In this document: positions 9,003 through 18,145 of the stretch, piece by piece
Layout of the letters: each line of letters starts with the position of its first letter
Position numbering within the stretch: the stretch's first letter is position 1
Origin: Streptosporangium minutum
GTDB taxonomy: Bacteria; Actinomycetota; Actinomycetes; Streptosporangiales; Streptosporangiaceae
Assembly: GCF_002149035.1 (NCBI RefSeq)
Contig: NZ_NGFP01000025.1
Coordinates: 1-53,183, forward strand
Direction: 5' to 3'
Length of the DNA: 53,183 nucleotides
Program-made: the position numbers and the translations under genes
Notes under the pieces: model-generated
What the model was told of the DNA's origin: nothing
Seen by the model: only the letters and a program-made list of their open reading frames with translations
Databases searched by the model: none

Positions 9003-10082
9003 TCAGCGCTCGACCTCGCCGCGGATGTACTTCTCCACGTACTCGCGAGCCTCGTCGTCGGAGTACTGCTCCGGCGGGGATTTCATGAAGTAGGAGGAGG
9101 CCGACAGGATCGGCCCGGCGATGCCCCGGTCGAGGGCGATCTTCGCGGCGCGGACCGCGTCGATGATGATGCCGGCGGAGTTGGGGGAGTCCCAGACCTC
9201 CAGCTTGTACTCCAGGTTCAGCGGGGTGTCGCCGAAGGACCTGCCCTCCAGGCGGACGTAGGCCCACTTGCGGTCGTCGAGCCACGGCACGTGGTCCGAC
9301 GGGCCGATGTGCACGTCGGCCTTGCCCATCTCGTGCGGGATCTGGGAGGTGACGGACTGGGTCTTGGAGATCTTCTTGGACTGCAGGCGCTTGCGCTCCA
9401 GCATGTTCATGAAGTCCATGTTGCCGCCGAAGTTCAGCTGGTAGGTGCGGAGCAGCTCCACCCCGCGGTCCTCGAACAGCTTGGCCATCACGCGGTGCGT
9501 GATCGTCGCGCCGACCTGGGACTTGATGTCGTCGCCGATGATCGGGACGCCGGCGTCGGTGAACTTCTGGGCCCACACCGGGTCGGAGGCGATGAACACC
9601 GGCAGCGCGTTGACGAACGCGACCTTGGCGTCGAGGGCGCACTGTGCGTAGAAGCGGTCGGCCTCCTCCGACCCGACGGGCAGGTAGGAGACCAGGACGT
9701 CGACCTTGTTGTCCTTGAGGACCTGCACGACGTCGGCGGGGGCCTCGTCCGACTCCTCGATCATGTCCCGGTAGAACTCGCCGAGGCCGTCGAAGGTGTG
9801 GCCGCGCTGCACGGTCACGCCCAGCGGCGGCACGTCGCAGATCTTGATGGTGTTGTTCTCCGAGGCGACGATCGCCTCGGACAGGTCACGCCCGACCTTC
9901 TTGGCGTCGACGTCGAAAGCCGCGACGAACTCGACGTCACCGACGTGGTAGTCGCCGAACTTGACGTGCATCAGGCCCGGCACCCGGGCGCCGGGGTCGG
10001 CGTCCCTGTAGTAGTGCACGCCCTGTACGAGCGACGTGGCACAGTTGCCTACACCGACAATGGCTACGCGCACCGAACCCAT
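9003..10082 (-). CDS. ino1: Inositol-3-phosphate synthase, actinobacterial type
   Basis: A 359-residue enzyme that converts glucose 6-phosphate to 1L-myo-inositol 1-phosphate with NAD+. It feeds phosphatidylinositol, mycothiol and inositol-lipid synthesis. The N-terminus [15 protein letters not shown] is the NAD-binding loop of the short actinobacterial class. [19 protein letters not shown] and the [22 protein letters not shown] stretch are family-typical. It starts at ATG 10082, 27 bases after the padR stop, so padR-ino1 is an operon likely controlled by the PadR palindrome at 10808-10828. The same padR-ino1 pair exists in M. tuberculosis (Rv0047c-Rv0046c). Confidence 0.95.
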   Translation of the reverse strand: MGSVRVAIVGVGNCATSLVQGVHYYRDADPGARVPGLMHVKFGDYHVGDVEFVAAFDVDAKKVGRDLSEAIVASENNTIKICDVPPLGVTVQRGHTFDGLGEFYRDMIEESDEAPADVVQVLKDNKVDVLVSYLPVGSEEADRFYAQCALDAKVAFVNALPVFIASDPVWAQKFTDAGVPIIGDDIKSQVGATITHRVMAKLFEDRGVELLRTYQLNFGGNMDFMNMLERKRLQSKKISKTQSVTSQIPHEMGKADVHIGPSDHVPWLDDRKWAYVRLEGRSFGDTPLNLEYKLEVWDSPNSAGIIIDAVRAAKIALDRGIAGPILSASSYFMKSPPEQYSDDEAREYVEKYIRGEVER

Positions 10083-10109
10083 GGCACTCGCTCCCCTTGT
10101 TCTGAGTGG

Positions 10110-10784
10110 TCATTTGTCTTCCGGGGCGGCATGCCGCCCCGTGTTATCTGCTCCGGGCGCGGGCGCCCGGGATGTTCCTTCTTGCGTGGACTGCCGCTCT
10201 TCGTCGGCTGAGGAGCTCCGTCGCTCGGTGGCGATCAGCTCATTCAACCAGCGCACTTCGCGTTCGACCGACTCCAGACCGTGACGCTGCAGTTCGAGGG
10301 TGTAGCTGTCGAGCCGTTCCCGCGTGCGGGCGAGAGCCGTCCGGACGCCGTCGAGGCGTTCTTCCAGCCGGCTGCGGCGTCCTTCGAGGATGCGCAGGCG
10401 CACCTCGGCCTCGGTGTGCCTGAAGAAGGCGAAATGGACGCCGAAGCTCTCGTCCTCCCAGGCGGACGGACCTGCCTGGGTGAGCAGCTCCTGGAGCCGC
10501 TCCTTGCCCTCCGCGGTCAGCTTGTAGACGATCTTCGACCGGCGGCCGGTGAGCGTTATGGGGCTCTCGGCCGGGGCAGAGGCCGTGTCGGACGCGCTGT
10601 CCTCCACGATGAGCCCGTCGGTCAGCAGCTGGCGGAGGCAGGGGTAGAGCGAGCCGTAGGAGAACGCCCGGAACATGCCGAGGAGAGCGTTGAGCCGTTT
10701 GCGCAGCTCATAGCCGTGTAGCGGGGTCTCGTGCAGCGACCCGAGCACGGCGAGCTCCAGCACGCCGCCGCGTCCACTGGCCAC
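10110..10784 (-). CDS. PadR family transcriptional regulator, upstream partner of ino1
   Basis: A 224-residue protein from GTG 10784 (VASGRGGVLELAVLGSL), with GAGGTGG upstream. It has an N-terminal winged helix (residues about 8-90) with the PadR pattern LHETPLHGYELRKRL and FSYGSLYPCLRQL. An insert with STAPA-type residues precedes the wing (RRSKIVYKLTAEGKERL), followed by a C-terminal coiled-coil dimerisation helix (EGRRSRLEERLDGVRTALAR). An acidic, Ser-rich tail ends the protein. It probably represses itself and ino1 through a perfect 9-3-9 palindrome 24 bases upstream of its start. The effector is unknown. Confidence 0.88.
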   Translation of the reverse strand: MASGRGGVLELAVLGSLHETPLHGYELRKRLNALLGMFRAFSYGSLYPCLRQLLTDGLIVEDSASDTASAPAESPITLTGRRSKIVYKLTAEGKERLQELLTQAGPSAWEDESFGVHFAFFRHTEAEVRLRILEGRRSRLEERLDGVRTALARTRERLDSYTLELQRHGLESVEREVRWLNELIATERRSSSADEERQSTQEGTSRAPAPGADNTGRHAAPEDK

Positions 10785-11162
10785 TGGAAACCACCACCTC
10801 TCGCGTCGATGTATCGAGCCGATACATCTTGAGGATACGTCGAACCAACATATCTCTGCAATTAACGACTTTCCCAAGAGGTTGGGCGCAAACAGTAAAA
10901 AGCCGTAGTGTGACGCCTATGTGGTCGCAGCGGGCGGTAGTGGGCCGTGGCCCCCGCATGCTCGGGCCCGCCTTCCAATACGGGGAATCCCGCGCTCGTG
11001 CGGGAGAGGTCTGCCAAGGTTGTTCTCGGAACCACCCGCCGGTCTCGTCCGTCCTCGGGATTGGAGATCCACCCGAAGAAGTCGGCTACCAGTCAGCCAA
11101 GGCGACGAGATCTTCCGTGATCTGGAGGTAATCTCCCCGCCAGCACGCCGCCGTAGACCCCG
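10785..11162. other. Intergenic region between divergent padR-ino1 and ponA
   Basis: 378 bases, less GC-rich near padR (10830-10910). It contains the padR palindrome (10808-10828) and a small hairpin TCCCGC-loop-GCGGGA at 10988-11005. The rest must hold the ponA promoter and a leader of up to 200 bases. I see no gene and no riboswitch consensus I recognise. Confidence 0.6.
10808..10828. promoter_or_regulatory. Likely PadR operator (9-3-9 palindrome)
   Basis: GATGTATCG-AGC-CGATACATC is a perfect inverted repeat, with ATGTAT/ATACAT half-sites of the sort PadR proteins bind. It lies between the padR start (10784) and its probable promoter, so binding should block transcription. Sequence and position are seen; the binding is inferred. 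Confidence 0.65.
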
Positions 11163-13934
11163 ATGACCGAACGAGGACGCGTGAGTAACAGCCACAGCCA
11201 TGACCCGGAGCCGGACGGGCGTCAGCAGCGCCCGGACGCGTCGGCTCCCCAGGGACGGCGCCGTCGCTCAAGCCCAGGCGCCGCTCCCCGTGCAGTTCCC
11301 CCGTCCCAGCCCTCCCAAACCGGTGACGCGGCCTGGAGTACGCCCCAGGCGCAGGGACGGTCGCAGGGCGTAGGACCCGATCCTCGGGACTTCGGACGGG
11401 CGCCGCAGGGCGCCGGGCGCGACCCCCGGGAGACCGGCCGCGCGCCGCAGGGCGCCGGGTACGGTCCCGGGGAGAGCGGGATGCGCCGGCGCGACCCCGA
11501 CCCGGTCGCCGGCCGCCGCGCCGAGGCCGCCTTCGAGGACACCCAGGCCATGCTCGCCGCCCAGGCGAGGAGCGAGCGTTCCCCGGACTCCGGTCCCGGT
11601 GGGCGGAGCAGGCGTGGCCGGGCCGGGCGCGCCGTCTCGGCGGAGGACACCGTGCTCTCCGGCGCCCCCGGCGCCCCCGGCGGCCCCGGCGGACGCGGAC
11701 CAGGCGGACGTGGTCCCGGCGACGGGGACGGGGACGACGAGCCCGGCAGCCGGGGGTGGAGGCGTTTCGTCCCCGGCTGGAAGATCATGCTGGCGAGCTT
11801 CACGGTCATCACCGCGGGCGTCTTCGGCATGATCGCGGTCGGCTACGCCAACACGCCCGACCCCTCGGCCATGGACCGGCAGGCCAGCGTGGACGACCAG
11901 GGCAGCGTCATCTACTACAGCGACAAGACCCCGCTCGCCCGCCTCGGCGTCAAACGGACGCTGGTGACGTTCGACAAGATCCCGCGGCACGTCCAGGACG
12001 CGGTGATCGCCGCGGAGAACCGCAGCTTCCGCGAGGACAACGGCATCGACTTCAAGGGCATGGCCAGGTCGCTGTGGAGCACCGTGAGCGGCGAGCAGGT
12101 CCAGGGCGCCTCGACCATCACCCAGCAGATGGCCCGTAACTACTACGACGGCCTCAGCCAGGAGCGGTCGATCCAGCGGAAGGTCAAGGAGATCTTCGTC
12201 GCGATCAAGCTGGACAAGGAGATCAGCAAAGAGGAGATCCTGACCCAGTATCTCAACACCATCTACTTCGGCCGCGGCGCCCACGGCATCCAGGCCGCGG
12301 CGCAGGCGTTCTTCAACAAGGACGTCGACGAGCTGACCCCGGAGATGGCCGCCTACCTCGCCGGCCGCATCCAGAACCCCGACGCGTTCGACCGCGCCGA
12401 GAACGCCAAGAACCTGGCCCCCACCCAGGGGCGCTACGACTACGTGATCAAGGGCATGGCCCTGATCGACCCGGGCAAGTACGGCTCGCTGCCCGCCAAG
12501 TCCCCCACGGCCCCCAAGCGGATCGCCGTCCGCAACAAGGACTACTACGCGGGCATCAAGGGATACATGATCACCGAGGTGCTCCGGGAGCTCAAGCGCA
12601 AGGGCATCAGCCAGGAGGACGTCGAGCGGGGCGGCTACAAGATCTACTCCACGTTCGACAAGCGCCTGATGCTCGCGGCCAAGAAGGCCGTCGAGGAGAA
12701 CACCTCCAGCCTCTCCAAGGAGATCCACACCGGGCTCGCGGCCGTGGACCCCCGCAACGGGCGGGTCGTCGCCTTCTACGGGGGGCCCAACTTCCTCAAG
12801 CAGGAGTGGAACGACGCGTTCATGTCCGAGAAGCAGGCGGCGTCGGCGTTCAAGCCCTACGTCCTGGCCGCCTGGCTGGAGGCCGGCAACAGCCTCAACA
12901 GCTACCTCCTGGGCAAGGGCCCGATCAAGGCGCCCGGCACCAACGACATCAAGAACTCCCACGACATCGCCGGCGGCTCGGTCAACACCATCAGGGCCAC
13001 CGCCGAGTCCGTCAACACGGCGTTCGTGCAGATGGGCATGGAGGTCGGCCTGGAGGAGGTCGTCAAGATCGCGGCCGGGGCGGGCATCAACGAGAACAAC
13101 CTCCAGAAGACCGTGAAGGACCACGCCTTCGCCCTCACCATCGGCTCCGGCCCGGTCACCCCGGTCCAGCAGGCCGGCGGCTACTCGATCTTCGCCAACG
13201 AGGGCAAGCACTTCGAGAACCACGTCGTGATCAAGGTCATCGACCGTGACAAGACGGTGGTCCTCCCGGAGACCACCCAGCACACCCAGGTCATCAGCCC
13301 CGACAGCGCGGCCGACGCCATCGTCGCTTTGGAGGCGGTCGTCAAGGATCGCGCCGGCACCGGCAGGGCCGCGGCCCTCTACGACCGGCCGGTGGCGGGC
13401 AAGACCGGCACCAACGACGAGAACAAGGAGGCGTGGTTCGTCGGGTTCACCCCGCAGCTGTCCACCGCCGTCGGCATGTACCGGCAGCAGAAGAAGACGA
13501 ACCGCGAGATCTCGCTGGGCGACATCCAGGGCGCCACCTATCCCACCCGGGTGTGGCACGCCTTCATGGCGGAGGCGATGAAGGGCAAGGAGGTCATCCC
13601 GTTCCCGCCGCGCGCCAACGTCGGCACGGACAACAACATCGCTCCCAAGCCCACCCCGACGCCGACCCCGACGCCCACGCCGGACCCGTTCGCCACCGAC
13701 GGACCCGGTGACGACGGCATCCCCGAAGACCTCGGGGACCAGCAGCCCTTGCCTGACGACCAGGGCTGCCTGCCCGGCGACATCACCTGTGACTCCACGG
13801 GGGACGACACCGGCTTCCCGGACGAGAACGGCGACGGCGGCGGCGACGGCGGCGGCGATATCGGCAGCAACGGCGGCGCCCCCGCCGCGGTCGCGCCCGA
13901 CCCCAGGGCCAGACCGTCCGGGCAGCGGCCCTGA
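11163..13934 (+). CDS. ponA: Bifunctional penicillin-binding protein (class A, PonA type)
   Basis: A 923-residue peptidoglycan glycosyltransferase/transpeptidase. Residues 1-200 are a disordered, Gly/Pro/Arg-rich cytoplasmic tail with two GRAPQGAG repeats. A single transmembrane helix lies at about 206-228. The GT51 domain has AENRSF with catalytic Glu285 and QGASTITQQ. The transpeptidase domain has S561-A-F-K564, S616-V-N618 and K747-T-G-T750. The end (from about 820) is a Pro-Thr linker and an Asp/Gly-rich acidic tail. ATG 11163 is taken as the start; GTG 11181 is an alternative. It overlaps the GT87 gene by one base (TGATG). Same place as ponA1 (Rv0050). Confidence 0.93.
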   Translation: MTERGRVSNSHSHDPEPDGRQQRPDASAPQGRRRRSSPGAAPRAVPPSQPSQTGDAAWSTPQAQGRSQGVGPDPRDFGRAPQGAGRDPRETGRAPQGAGYGPGESGMRRRDPDPVAGRRAEAAFEDTQAMLAAQARSERSPDSGPGGRSRRGRAGRAVSAEDTVLSGAPGAPGGPGGRGPGGRGPGDGDGDDEPGSRGWRRFVPGWKIMLASFTVITAGVFGMIAVGYANTPDPSAMDRQASVDDQGSVIYYSDKTPLARLGVKRTLVTFDKIPRHVQDAVIAAENRSFREDNGIDFKGMARSLWSTVSGEQVQGASTITQQMARNYYDGLSQERSIQRKVKEIFVAIKLDKEISKEEILTQYLNTIYFGRGAHGIQAAAQAFFNKDVDELTPEMAAYLAGRIQNPDAFDRAENAKNLAPTQGRYDYVIKGMALIDPGKYGSLPAKSPTAPKRIAVRNKDYYAGIKGYMITEVLRELKRKGISQEDVERGGYKIYSTFDKRLMLAAKKAVEENTSSLSKEIHTGLAAVDPRNGRVVAFYGGPNFLKQEWNDAFMSEKQAASAFKPYVLAAWLEAGNSLNSYLLGKGPIKAPGTNDIKNSHDIAGGSVNTIRATAESVNTAFVQMGMEVGLEEVVKIAAGAGINENNLQKTVKDHAFALTIGSGPVTPVQQAGGYSIFANEGKHFENHVVIKVIDRDKTVVLPETTQHTQVISPDSAADAIVALEAVVKDRAGTGRAAALYDRPVAGKTGTNDENKEAWFVGFTPQLSTAVGMYRQQKKTNREISLGDIQGATYPTRVWHAFMAEAMKGKEVIPFPPRANVGTDNNIAPKPTPTPTPTPTPDPFATDGPGDDGIPEDLGDQQPLPDDQGCLPGDITCDSTGDDTGFPDENGDGGGDGGGDIGSNGGAPAAVAPDPRARPSGQRP

Positions 13935-15241
13935 TGAAGAGCCTCCAGTCGCCGCTGAACACGGTGTCCGGCCTCGGGACGCGCGCGGTCCCGTACATCC
14001 CCCTGGCCCTGTTCGCGGGGCTGGGGGCTCTGCTGTCCTACCTGTGGAAGTGGCCCTGCCGCTTCGGCGGGGCGTGGAACCACGGGACCCTGCAGTTCAC
14101 GAACTTCTGTTACACTGACATCTATCCGCTGTGGTGGAACGAGAAGCTCCACGAGGGCAAGATCCCCTACTTCGACTACCCGGTCGAATACCCCGTCGGC
14201 ATCGGCGGGATCATGGAGTTCTTCCGCCGCATCGTCACGCCCATGAGCGATCCCGGGACGGCGTTCTACGACCTGACCGTGATCCTCATGGCCCTCTGCC
14301 TGGTCGTCGGCGTGCTGCTGATGGCCGCGCTGGCCGGCCCGGTCCGGCGCTGGGACGCGCTCTGGTACGCCCTCGCCCCCGCGCTGATCCTCACCGCCTA
14401 CATCAACTGGGACCTGGCCGCCAACGCCCTGTCGCTGGGCGCGCTGCTGGCCTGGTCCAAGCGGCGGCAGTGGCTGGCGGGCGTCCTGCTCGGCCTGGCG
14501 ATCGCCACGAAGTTCTACCCGCTGATGTTCCTGGGCCCGCTGTTCCTGCTGACGCTGCGGACCGGCAAGTGGGTGCCGTTCCTCAAGACGGTCGGCGGCG
14601 CGGCCGGGATCTGGATCCTCGTCAACGCGCCGATCATGCTGACCGCCTTCGACGGGTGGAAGCGGTTCTACGTCTTCAGCCAGGAGCGACGCGCCGACTG
14701 GGGCTCGATCTGGTACTTCTTCAACCAGAAGCAGTGGCCGATCCTCGGTGACGCCGACCGGCTCGACACGCTCGGCGTCCTCTCGCTGGGCGCCTTCTGC
14801 CTGGCGATCGCGGTGCTCGCGGTGACCGCCCGGACCCGGCCCCGGCTGATGCAGCTGTGCTTCCTCACCCTGGCCGCGTTCATGCTGACCAACAAGGTGT
14901 GGTCGCCGCAGTACGTGCTCTGGCTGATCCCCTTCGCGGTGCTGGCCCGGCCCAACTGGAAGGCGATCGCGCTCTGGCAGGTCGCCGAGTGCTGGTACTT
15001 CTTCGCGATCTGGCTCTACCTGGTCGGCATCCAGCCCGGCAACGAGGCGCTGGGCATCTCCGGCGACACCTACTTCACCGCCGTGTGGGGCCGGGCGATC
15101 ACCATCCTGATCATGATGGGCCTCGTCGTGCGCGACATCCTCAAGCCGGACAAGGACGTGATCCGGCAGGCCGGGACCGACGACCGGTCCGGCGGCGTCT
15201 TCGACGGAGCCCCCGACCGGTTCCGCATCGCGCTCTCCTGA
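13934..15241 (+). CDS. GT87-like (DUF2029) polytopic glycosyltransferase
   Basis: A 435-residue membrane protein with about ten hydrophobic helices, resembling the GT-C polyprenyl-phosphate-sugar-dependent transferases of family GT87. An acidic/aromatic periplasmic loop follows helix 1 (FDYPVEYPVG, residues around 77-86), the place where GT-C enzymes keep catalytic acid residues. Its ATG overlaps the ponA stop by one base, so the two are translationally coupled; the equivalent gene in M. tuberculosis is Rv0051. It probably acts outside the membrane on a cell-wall glycan. Donor and acceptor are unknown. Confidence 0.82.
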   Translation: MKSLQSPLNTVSGLGTRAVPYIPLALFAGLGALLSYLWKWPCRFGGAWNHGTLQFTNFCYTDIYPLWWNEKLHEGKIPYFDYPVEYPVGIGGIMEFFRRIVTPMSDPGTAFYDLTVILMALCLVVGVLLMAALAGPVRRWDALWYALAPALILTAYINWDLAANALSLGALLAWSKRRQWLAGVLLGLAIATKFYPLMFLGPLFLLTLRTGKWVPFLKTVGGAAGIWILVNAPIMLTAFDGWKRFYVFSQERRADWGSIWYFFNQKQWPILGDADRLDTLGVLSLGAFCLAIAVLAVTARTRPRLMQLCFLTLAAFMLTNKVWSPQYVLWLIPFAVLARPNWKAIALWQVAECWYFFAIWLYLVGIQPGNEALGISGDTYFTAVWGRAITILIMMGLVVRDILKPDKDVIRQAGTDDRSGGVFDGAPDRFRIALS

Positions 15242-15288
15242 CCCCCGGCCGGTCTCCGGCCACGGTCCCCGGCCGGTCTCCCCGGTCC

Positions 15289-15328
15289 CACGGATCCGGT
15301 ACGGCACGCACGCCGTACCGGATCCGTG
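15289..15328. terminator. Perfect 17-base hairpin after the ponA-GT87 operon
   Basis: Perfect inverted repeat, 17-base arms and a six-base ACGCAC loop, containing a BamHI-type GGATCC in each arm. It begins 48 bases after the GT87 stop. A 15-base direct repeat (CCCCGGCCGGTCTCC at 15243-15257 and 15267-15281) precedes it. No U-tract follows. Probably a terminator, but a protein-binding palindrome is possible. Confidence 0.55.
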
Positions 15329-15447
15329 CTGTCCGGAGGGGGCGGCCGTCCGGAGGCGGTCCGCCGGAAGTGGTCTGCCGGAAGTGGTCAACGTCATGAC
15401 CTCCCGGGCTGGCCTCAAGACATGATGATCCGCCACAATTCCACCGT

Positions 15448-16569
15448 ATGACCACCCCCCTGGAACCTCCACGCGACACCGCGATGGAGGCGTTGACGCT
15501 CTGGCTGAGTTCCCGGTTGGGAATCGTCGTCCTCGCGGTCGTGGGGGCCGGGGCCATGTCGGGGGGAGATACCGTCGCGCCGTTCCTGGAGCGCTGGAAG
15601 CACTGGGACACCCAGCTCCTCATCACCATCGCCGAGCACGGCTACGGCGGCGACCCCGCCGCCGCCGAACCGGACAAGGGGCTGCCCGCGTTCTTCCCCG
15701 GCATGCCGCTGACGCTCCGCGCGGTGCACACGGTCGTGGGCGACTGGACGCTCGCCGGGCTGCTCATCTCCTTCGTGGCGGGCGCCGTCGCGATGGTGGC
15801 GCTGGCCAGGCTCGCCGAGTTCGAGGGGCCGCCGGGAGCCGGGTGGCGCGCGGTGCTGGCGCTGCTGCTCTGGCCGATGTCGGTGTTCCTGTTCACCGGC
15901 TACAGCGAGGCGCTGTTCCTGGCCTTCGCGATCCCGGCCTGGCTGGCGGCACGCCGGGGCCACTGGCCACTGGCCGCCGGTCTCGCGGCGGGGGCCTCCT
16001 GCATGCGGATCACCGGTCTGTTCCTGGCCCTCGCCCTGATCGTGGAGTTCTTCACCCGGCGGCAGGCCGTACGGCAGGCGGCCTGGCTGGTGCTGCCGTT
16101 CGTGCCGCTGGTGCTCTACTCCGCCTACCACTACAGCCGCAGCGGCGACTGGCTGGCGTGGAAGCACGCCCAGGAGGCCGGGTGGGGACGGCACATGGTG
16201 TGGCCGTGGGAGTCGCTGATCACGACGTGGAACTCGGCCATGGGGGAGGGACGGTTCGCCTGGGCGTTCCGGCTGGAGATCGCCGGGGCGGTCGTCGGGA
16301 TCGGGCTCGTGCTGGTCCTGCTCTACCTGCGGCGGTGGAGCGAGTTCGTCTACGTGGGCCTTCAGGTGGGCGCCCTCGTCTGCTCCGCCTACTACCTGTC
16401 GATCCCGCGCTCGGCGCTGCTGTGGTGGCCGCTGTTCCTGCTCCTCGCGCGGGCGGGCACCCCGGGCGCGCGCTGGAGACAGTGGGTGATCCTCGTCTAC
16501 GCGCTGGTGGTCGGCCCGTTGATGGTGCTCAACACGCTGACTTTCATGGACGGTGCCTGGGTGGGGTGA
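15448..16569 (+). CDS. PIG-V-like mannosyltransferase family membrane protein
   Basis: A 373-residue protein with eight to ten hydrophobic segments. It has the PIG-V/GPI-mannosyltransferase-2 features WKHWDTQLLITIAEHGY (residues about 51-67), FFPGMPL (about 78-84) and a SEALFLAF helix (about 153-160). In bacteria this family is annotated only as 'mannosyltransferase family'. It would use polyprenyl-phosphate mannose outside the membrane. The Asp/His in HWDTQ is the probable active-site region. It is separated from the GT87 gene by a hairpin, so it likely has its own promoter. Confidence 0.82.
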   Translation: MTTPLEPPRDTAMEALTLWLSSRLGIVVLAVVGAGAMSGGDTVAPFLERWKHWDTQLLITIAEHGYGGDPAAAEPDKGLPAFFPGMPLTLRAVHTVVGDWTLAGLLISFVAGAVAMVALARLAEFEGPPGAGWRAVLALLLWPMSVFLFTGYSEALFLAFAIPAWLAARRGHWPLAAGLAAGASCMRITGLFLALALIVEFFTRRQAVRQAAWLVLPFVPLVLYSAYHYSRSGDWLAWKHAQEAGWGRHMVWPWESLITTWNSAMGEGRFAWAFRLEIAGAVVGIGLVLVLLYLRRWSEFVYVGLQVGALVCSAYYLSIPRSALLWWPLFLLLARAGTPGARWRQWVILVYALVVGPLMVLNTLTFMDGAWVG

Positions 16570-16609
16570 CTCTCCTTACCCATTCTTGGCGCGGAGTAAT
16601 CCAGAAAAG

Positions 16610-16630
16610 TTATCCACAGGCTGTGGATCA
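16610..16630. promoter_or_regulatory. Inverted pair of DnaA-box-like sites
   Basis: TTATCCACA is a perfect consensus DnaA box. It is followed after three bases by TGTGGATCA, its inverse with one mismatch; the inner seven bases of each arm pair perfectly. It lies in the 75-base, relatively AT-rich gap between the convergent PIG-V and nfo genes, where no promoter is expected. Confidence 0.5.
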
Positions 16631-16644
16631 AGCGTTCTCGCCGA

Positions 16645-17403
16645 TCAGAGGCTCTTCCTGAGGAGAGAGATGTCCTCGGCCTGGCCCTCGAACGGTGTCT
16701 CCACCACGATCGGCGCCCCCGCGCTGCGGCAGACCGAGAGGATCAGCTCGGTGTCGATCCGGCCCGCGCCGAGGTTGGCGTGCCGGTCGGCGCCGGATCC
16801 CGCGGCGTCGCGGGAGTCGTTGCAGTGGATCAGGTCGATCCGCCCGGTGATGGCCATGATCCGCTCGACCACGTCGGCCAGCTCCTCGCCGGCCGCATGC
16901 GCGTGGCAGGTGTCCAGGCAGAAGCCCACGTCGAAACCGTCGAGGGCGTCCCACAGCCGGGCGATGCGCTCCAGCCTGCGGGCCATCGCGTTGTCGCCGC
17001 CCGCGGTGTTCTCGATGAGCACCGGGACCTCGTGCTCCTCCAGCCGCTCGAACACCTTGCGCCAGTTGTCGAAGCCCTTCTGCGGGTCGTCCCCGGCGCC
17101 GACGTGGCCGCCGTGGACGATCAGGCCCTTGGCGCCCAGCTCGGCCGCCGCGGCGAGGTTCGAGCTCAGCAGCTTGCGGCTGGGGATGCGGATCCGGTTG
17201 TTGGCGGTGGCCACGTTGATCACATAGGGCGCGTGGATGTAGACGTCCACGTCGGAGTCCCTGATCTCCCGGGTCTTGTCGCCGATGACCGGGCCCTTCC
17301 AGCCCTGGGGATCGCCGAGGAAGAACTGCGCGACCTCGGCGTCGCGCGCCCTGGCGTGGGCCAGCGGGTCGTCCTGGTCGACATGGGCTCCGATACGCGG
17401 CAT
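16645..17403 (-). CDS. nfo: Deoxyribonuclease IV (AP endonuclease family 2)
   Basis: A 252-residue TIM-barrel zinc enzyme of base-excision repair; it nicks 5' to abasic sites and removes 3' blocking groups. Metal-ligand motifs are visible in order: GAHVDQ at the N-terminus, VYIHAPYVIN, GLIVHGGH, VLIENTAGG, GFCLDTCHAHAAG and LIHCNDSRD. The length is a little under the usual 280, typical of actinobacterial members. The start ATG 17403 fits the conserved MPRIGAHV. Confidence 0.92.
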   Translation of the reverse strand: MPRIGAHVDQDDPLAHARARDAEVAQFFLGDPQGWKGPVIGDKTREIRDSDVDVYIHAPYVINVATANNRIRIPSRKLLSSNLAAAAELGAKGLIVHGGHVGAGDDPQKGFDNWRKVFERLEEHEVPVLIENTAGGDNAMARRLERIARLWDALDGFDVGFCLDTCHAHAAGEELADVVERIMAITGRIDLIHCNDSRDAAGSGADRHANLGAGRIDTELILSVCRSAGAPIVVETPFEGQAEDISLLRKSL

Positions 17404-17500
17404 GTGTTCGAGCCTAGCCGTTTCGAGCCGCCTGTCACGGGCAGTCGCACGGCGCGCCCCGATGCCCGCTCCCCCCGCGGGCCGAACGCAAGGAGTCGAA

Positions 17501-17683
17501 GTGGCTTACTACCGCAGAGGGATCAGCCTGATCGGCCTGATCTACATCCTGGTCGGCCTCTACGTGGCCTGGGTCTACGACTACATCACCCCCAAGCTCC
17601 TGAAGGACGTCGCCGAGGCACTGCTGGCGGTCTTCCTGTGGTTCCTCGTCCTGCTCGGCGTGGACCTGCGGCTGGGCGGCTAG
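17501..17683 (+). CDS. Small two-helix membrane protein
   Basis: A 60-residue protein from GTG 17501, with AAGGAG ideally placed at 17490-17495; the longer frame upstream is an nfo shadow. The sequence begins VAYYRRGISLIGLIYILVGL, a first membrane helix. A short charged loop (KLLKDVAE) and a second helix rich in Leu/Val follow, ending DLRLGG. The start site and composition indicate a real gene. No function known; probably actinobacterial hypothetical. Confidence 0.75.
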   Translation: MAYYRRGISLIGLIYILVGLYVAWVYDYITPKLLKDVAEALLAVFLWFLVLLGVDLRLGG

Positions 17684-17714
17684 CCGCCGGGCGCGGCCTT
17701 CGGCAGTCGGGGCT

Positions 17715-18026
17715 CTACGGGTAGAAACCGCCGTGGTAGATGCCGAAGGCCACGCCCACGAACGAGGCCACGATGCCCACGATGTTCAGCGAGCGCTCGG
17801 CCGTCGTCGCCGAGACGTACTGCGAGTAGAAACCCCCGACGAACCCCACCGTCCCCAGCCACGCCCCGATCGCGTGCGCGCCGGGGAAGAACGCGGACAC
17901 GAAGGCGATCAGCCCGCAGGCGAGCGTGACGACACTCAGGACGTTCTCGACGGGGTGCCGTCGCCCGTCGCTGTTCAGTCGCAGCCGGGACGGCCGGCCC
18001 CCGGTGGAACGAAACACGTGCGGCAT
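17715..18026 (-). CDS. Small membrane protein of unknown function
   Basis: A 103-residue protein: a basic N-terminal 28 residues, then three hydrophobic segments (LSVVTLACGLIAFVSAFF, GAWLGTVGFVGGFY, LNIVGIVASFVGVAFGI). A purine-rich GGGGGGTGG stretch precedes ATG 18026. It converges with the small membrane gene at 17501 and is divergent from rpsF. I do not recognise the family beyond a general likeness to small actinobacterial 'DUF' membrane proteins. Confidence 0.65.
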   Translation of the reverse strand: MPHVFRSTGGRPSRLRLNSDGRRHPVENVLSVVTLACGLIAFVSAFFPGAHAIGAWLGTVGFVGGFYSQYVSATTAERSLNIVGIVASFVGVAFGIYHGGFYP

Positions 18027-18145
18027 GGCTCACCACCCCCCGTCCTCTCATGGTAGGGAGGTGCCCGGCGAGGTGACGGCCCAACCCTTGACCGGCTGGT
18101 AGGCTGGCACGGCTACGTTTCATGGGCGTGTTATGACCCGCCCTC

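Noticed and set aside
8973-10211. Long plus-strand frame of 412 codons
   Set aside because: It is the antisense of ino1, which is unmistakable on the minus strand; the composition (Asp/Val/Gly/His-rich) is typical of a GC-driven shadow.
10785-11162. Riboswitch (for example the c-di-AMP type) before ponA
   Set aside because: I could not find the conserved core bases; only a small hairpin is visible.
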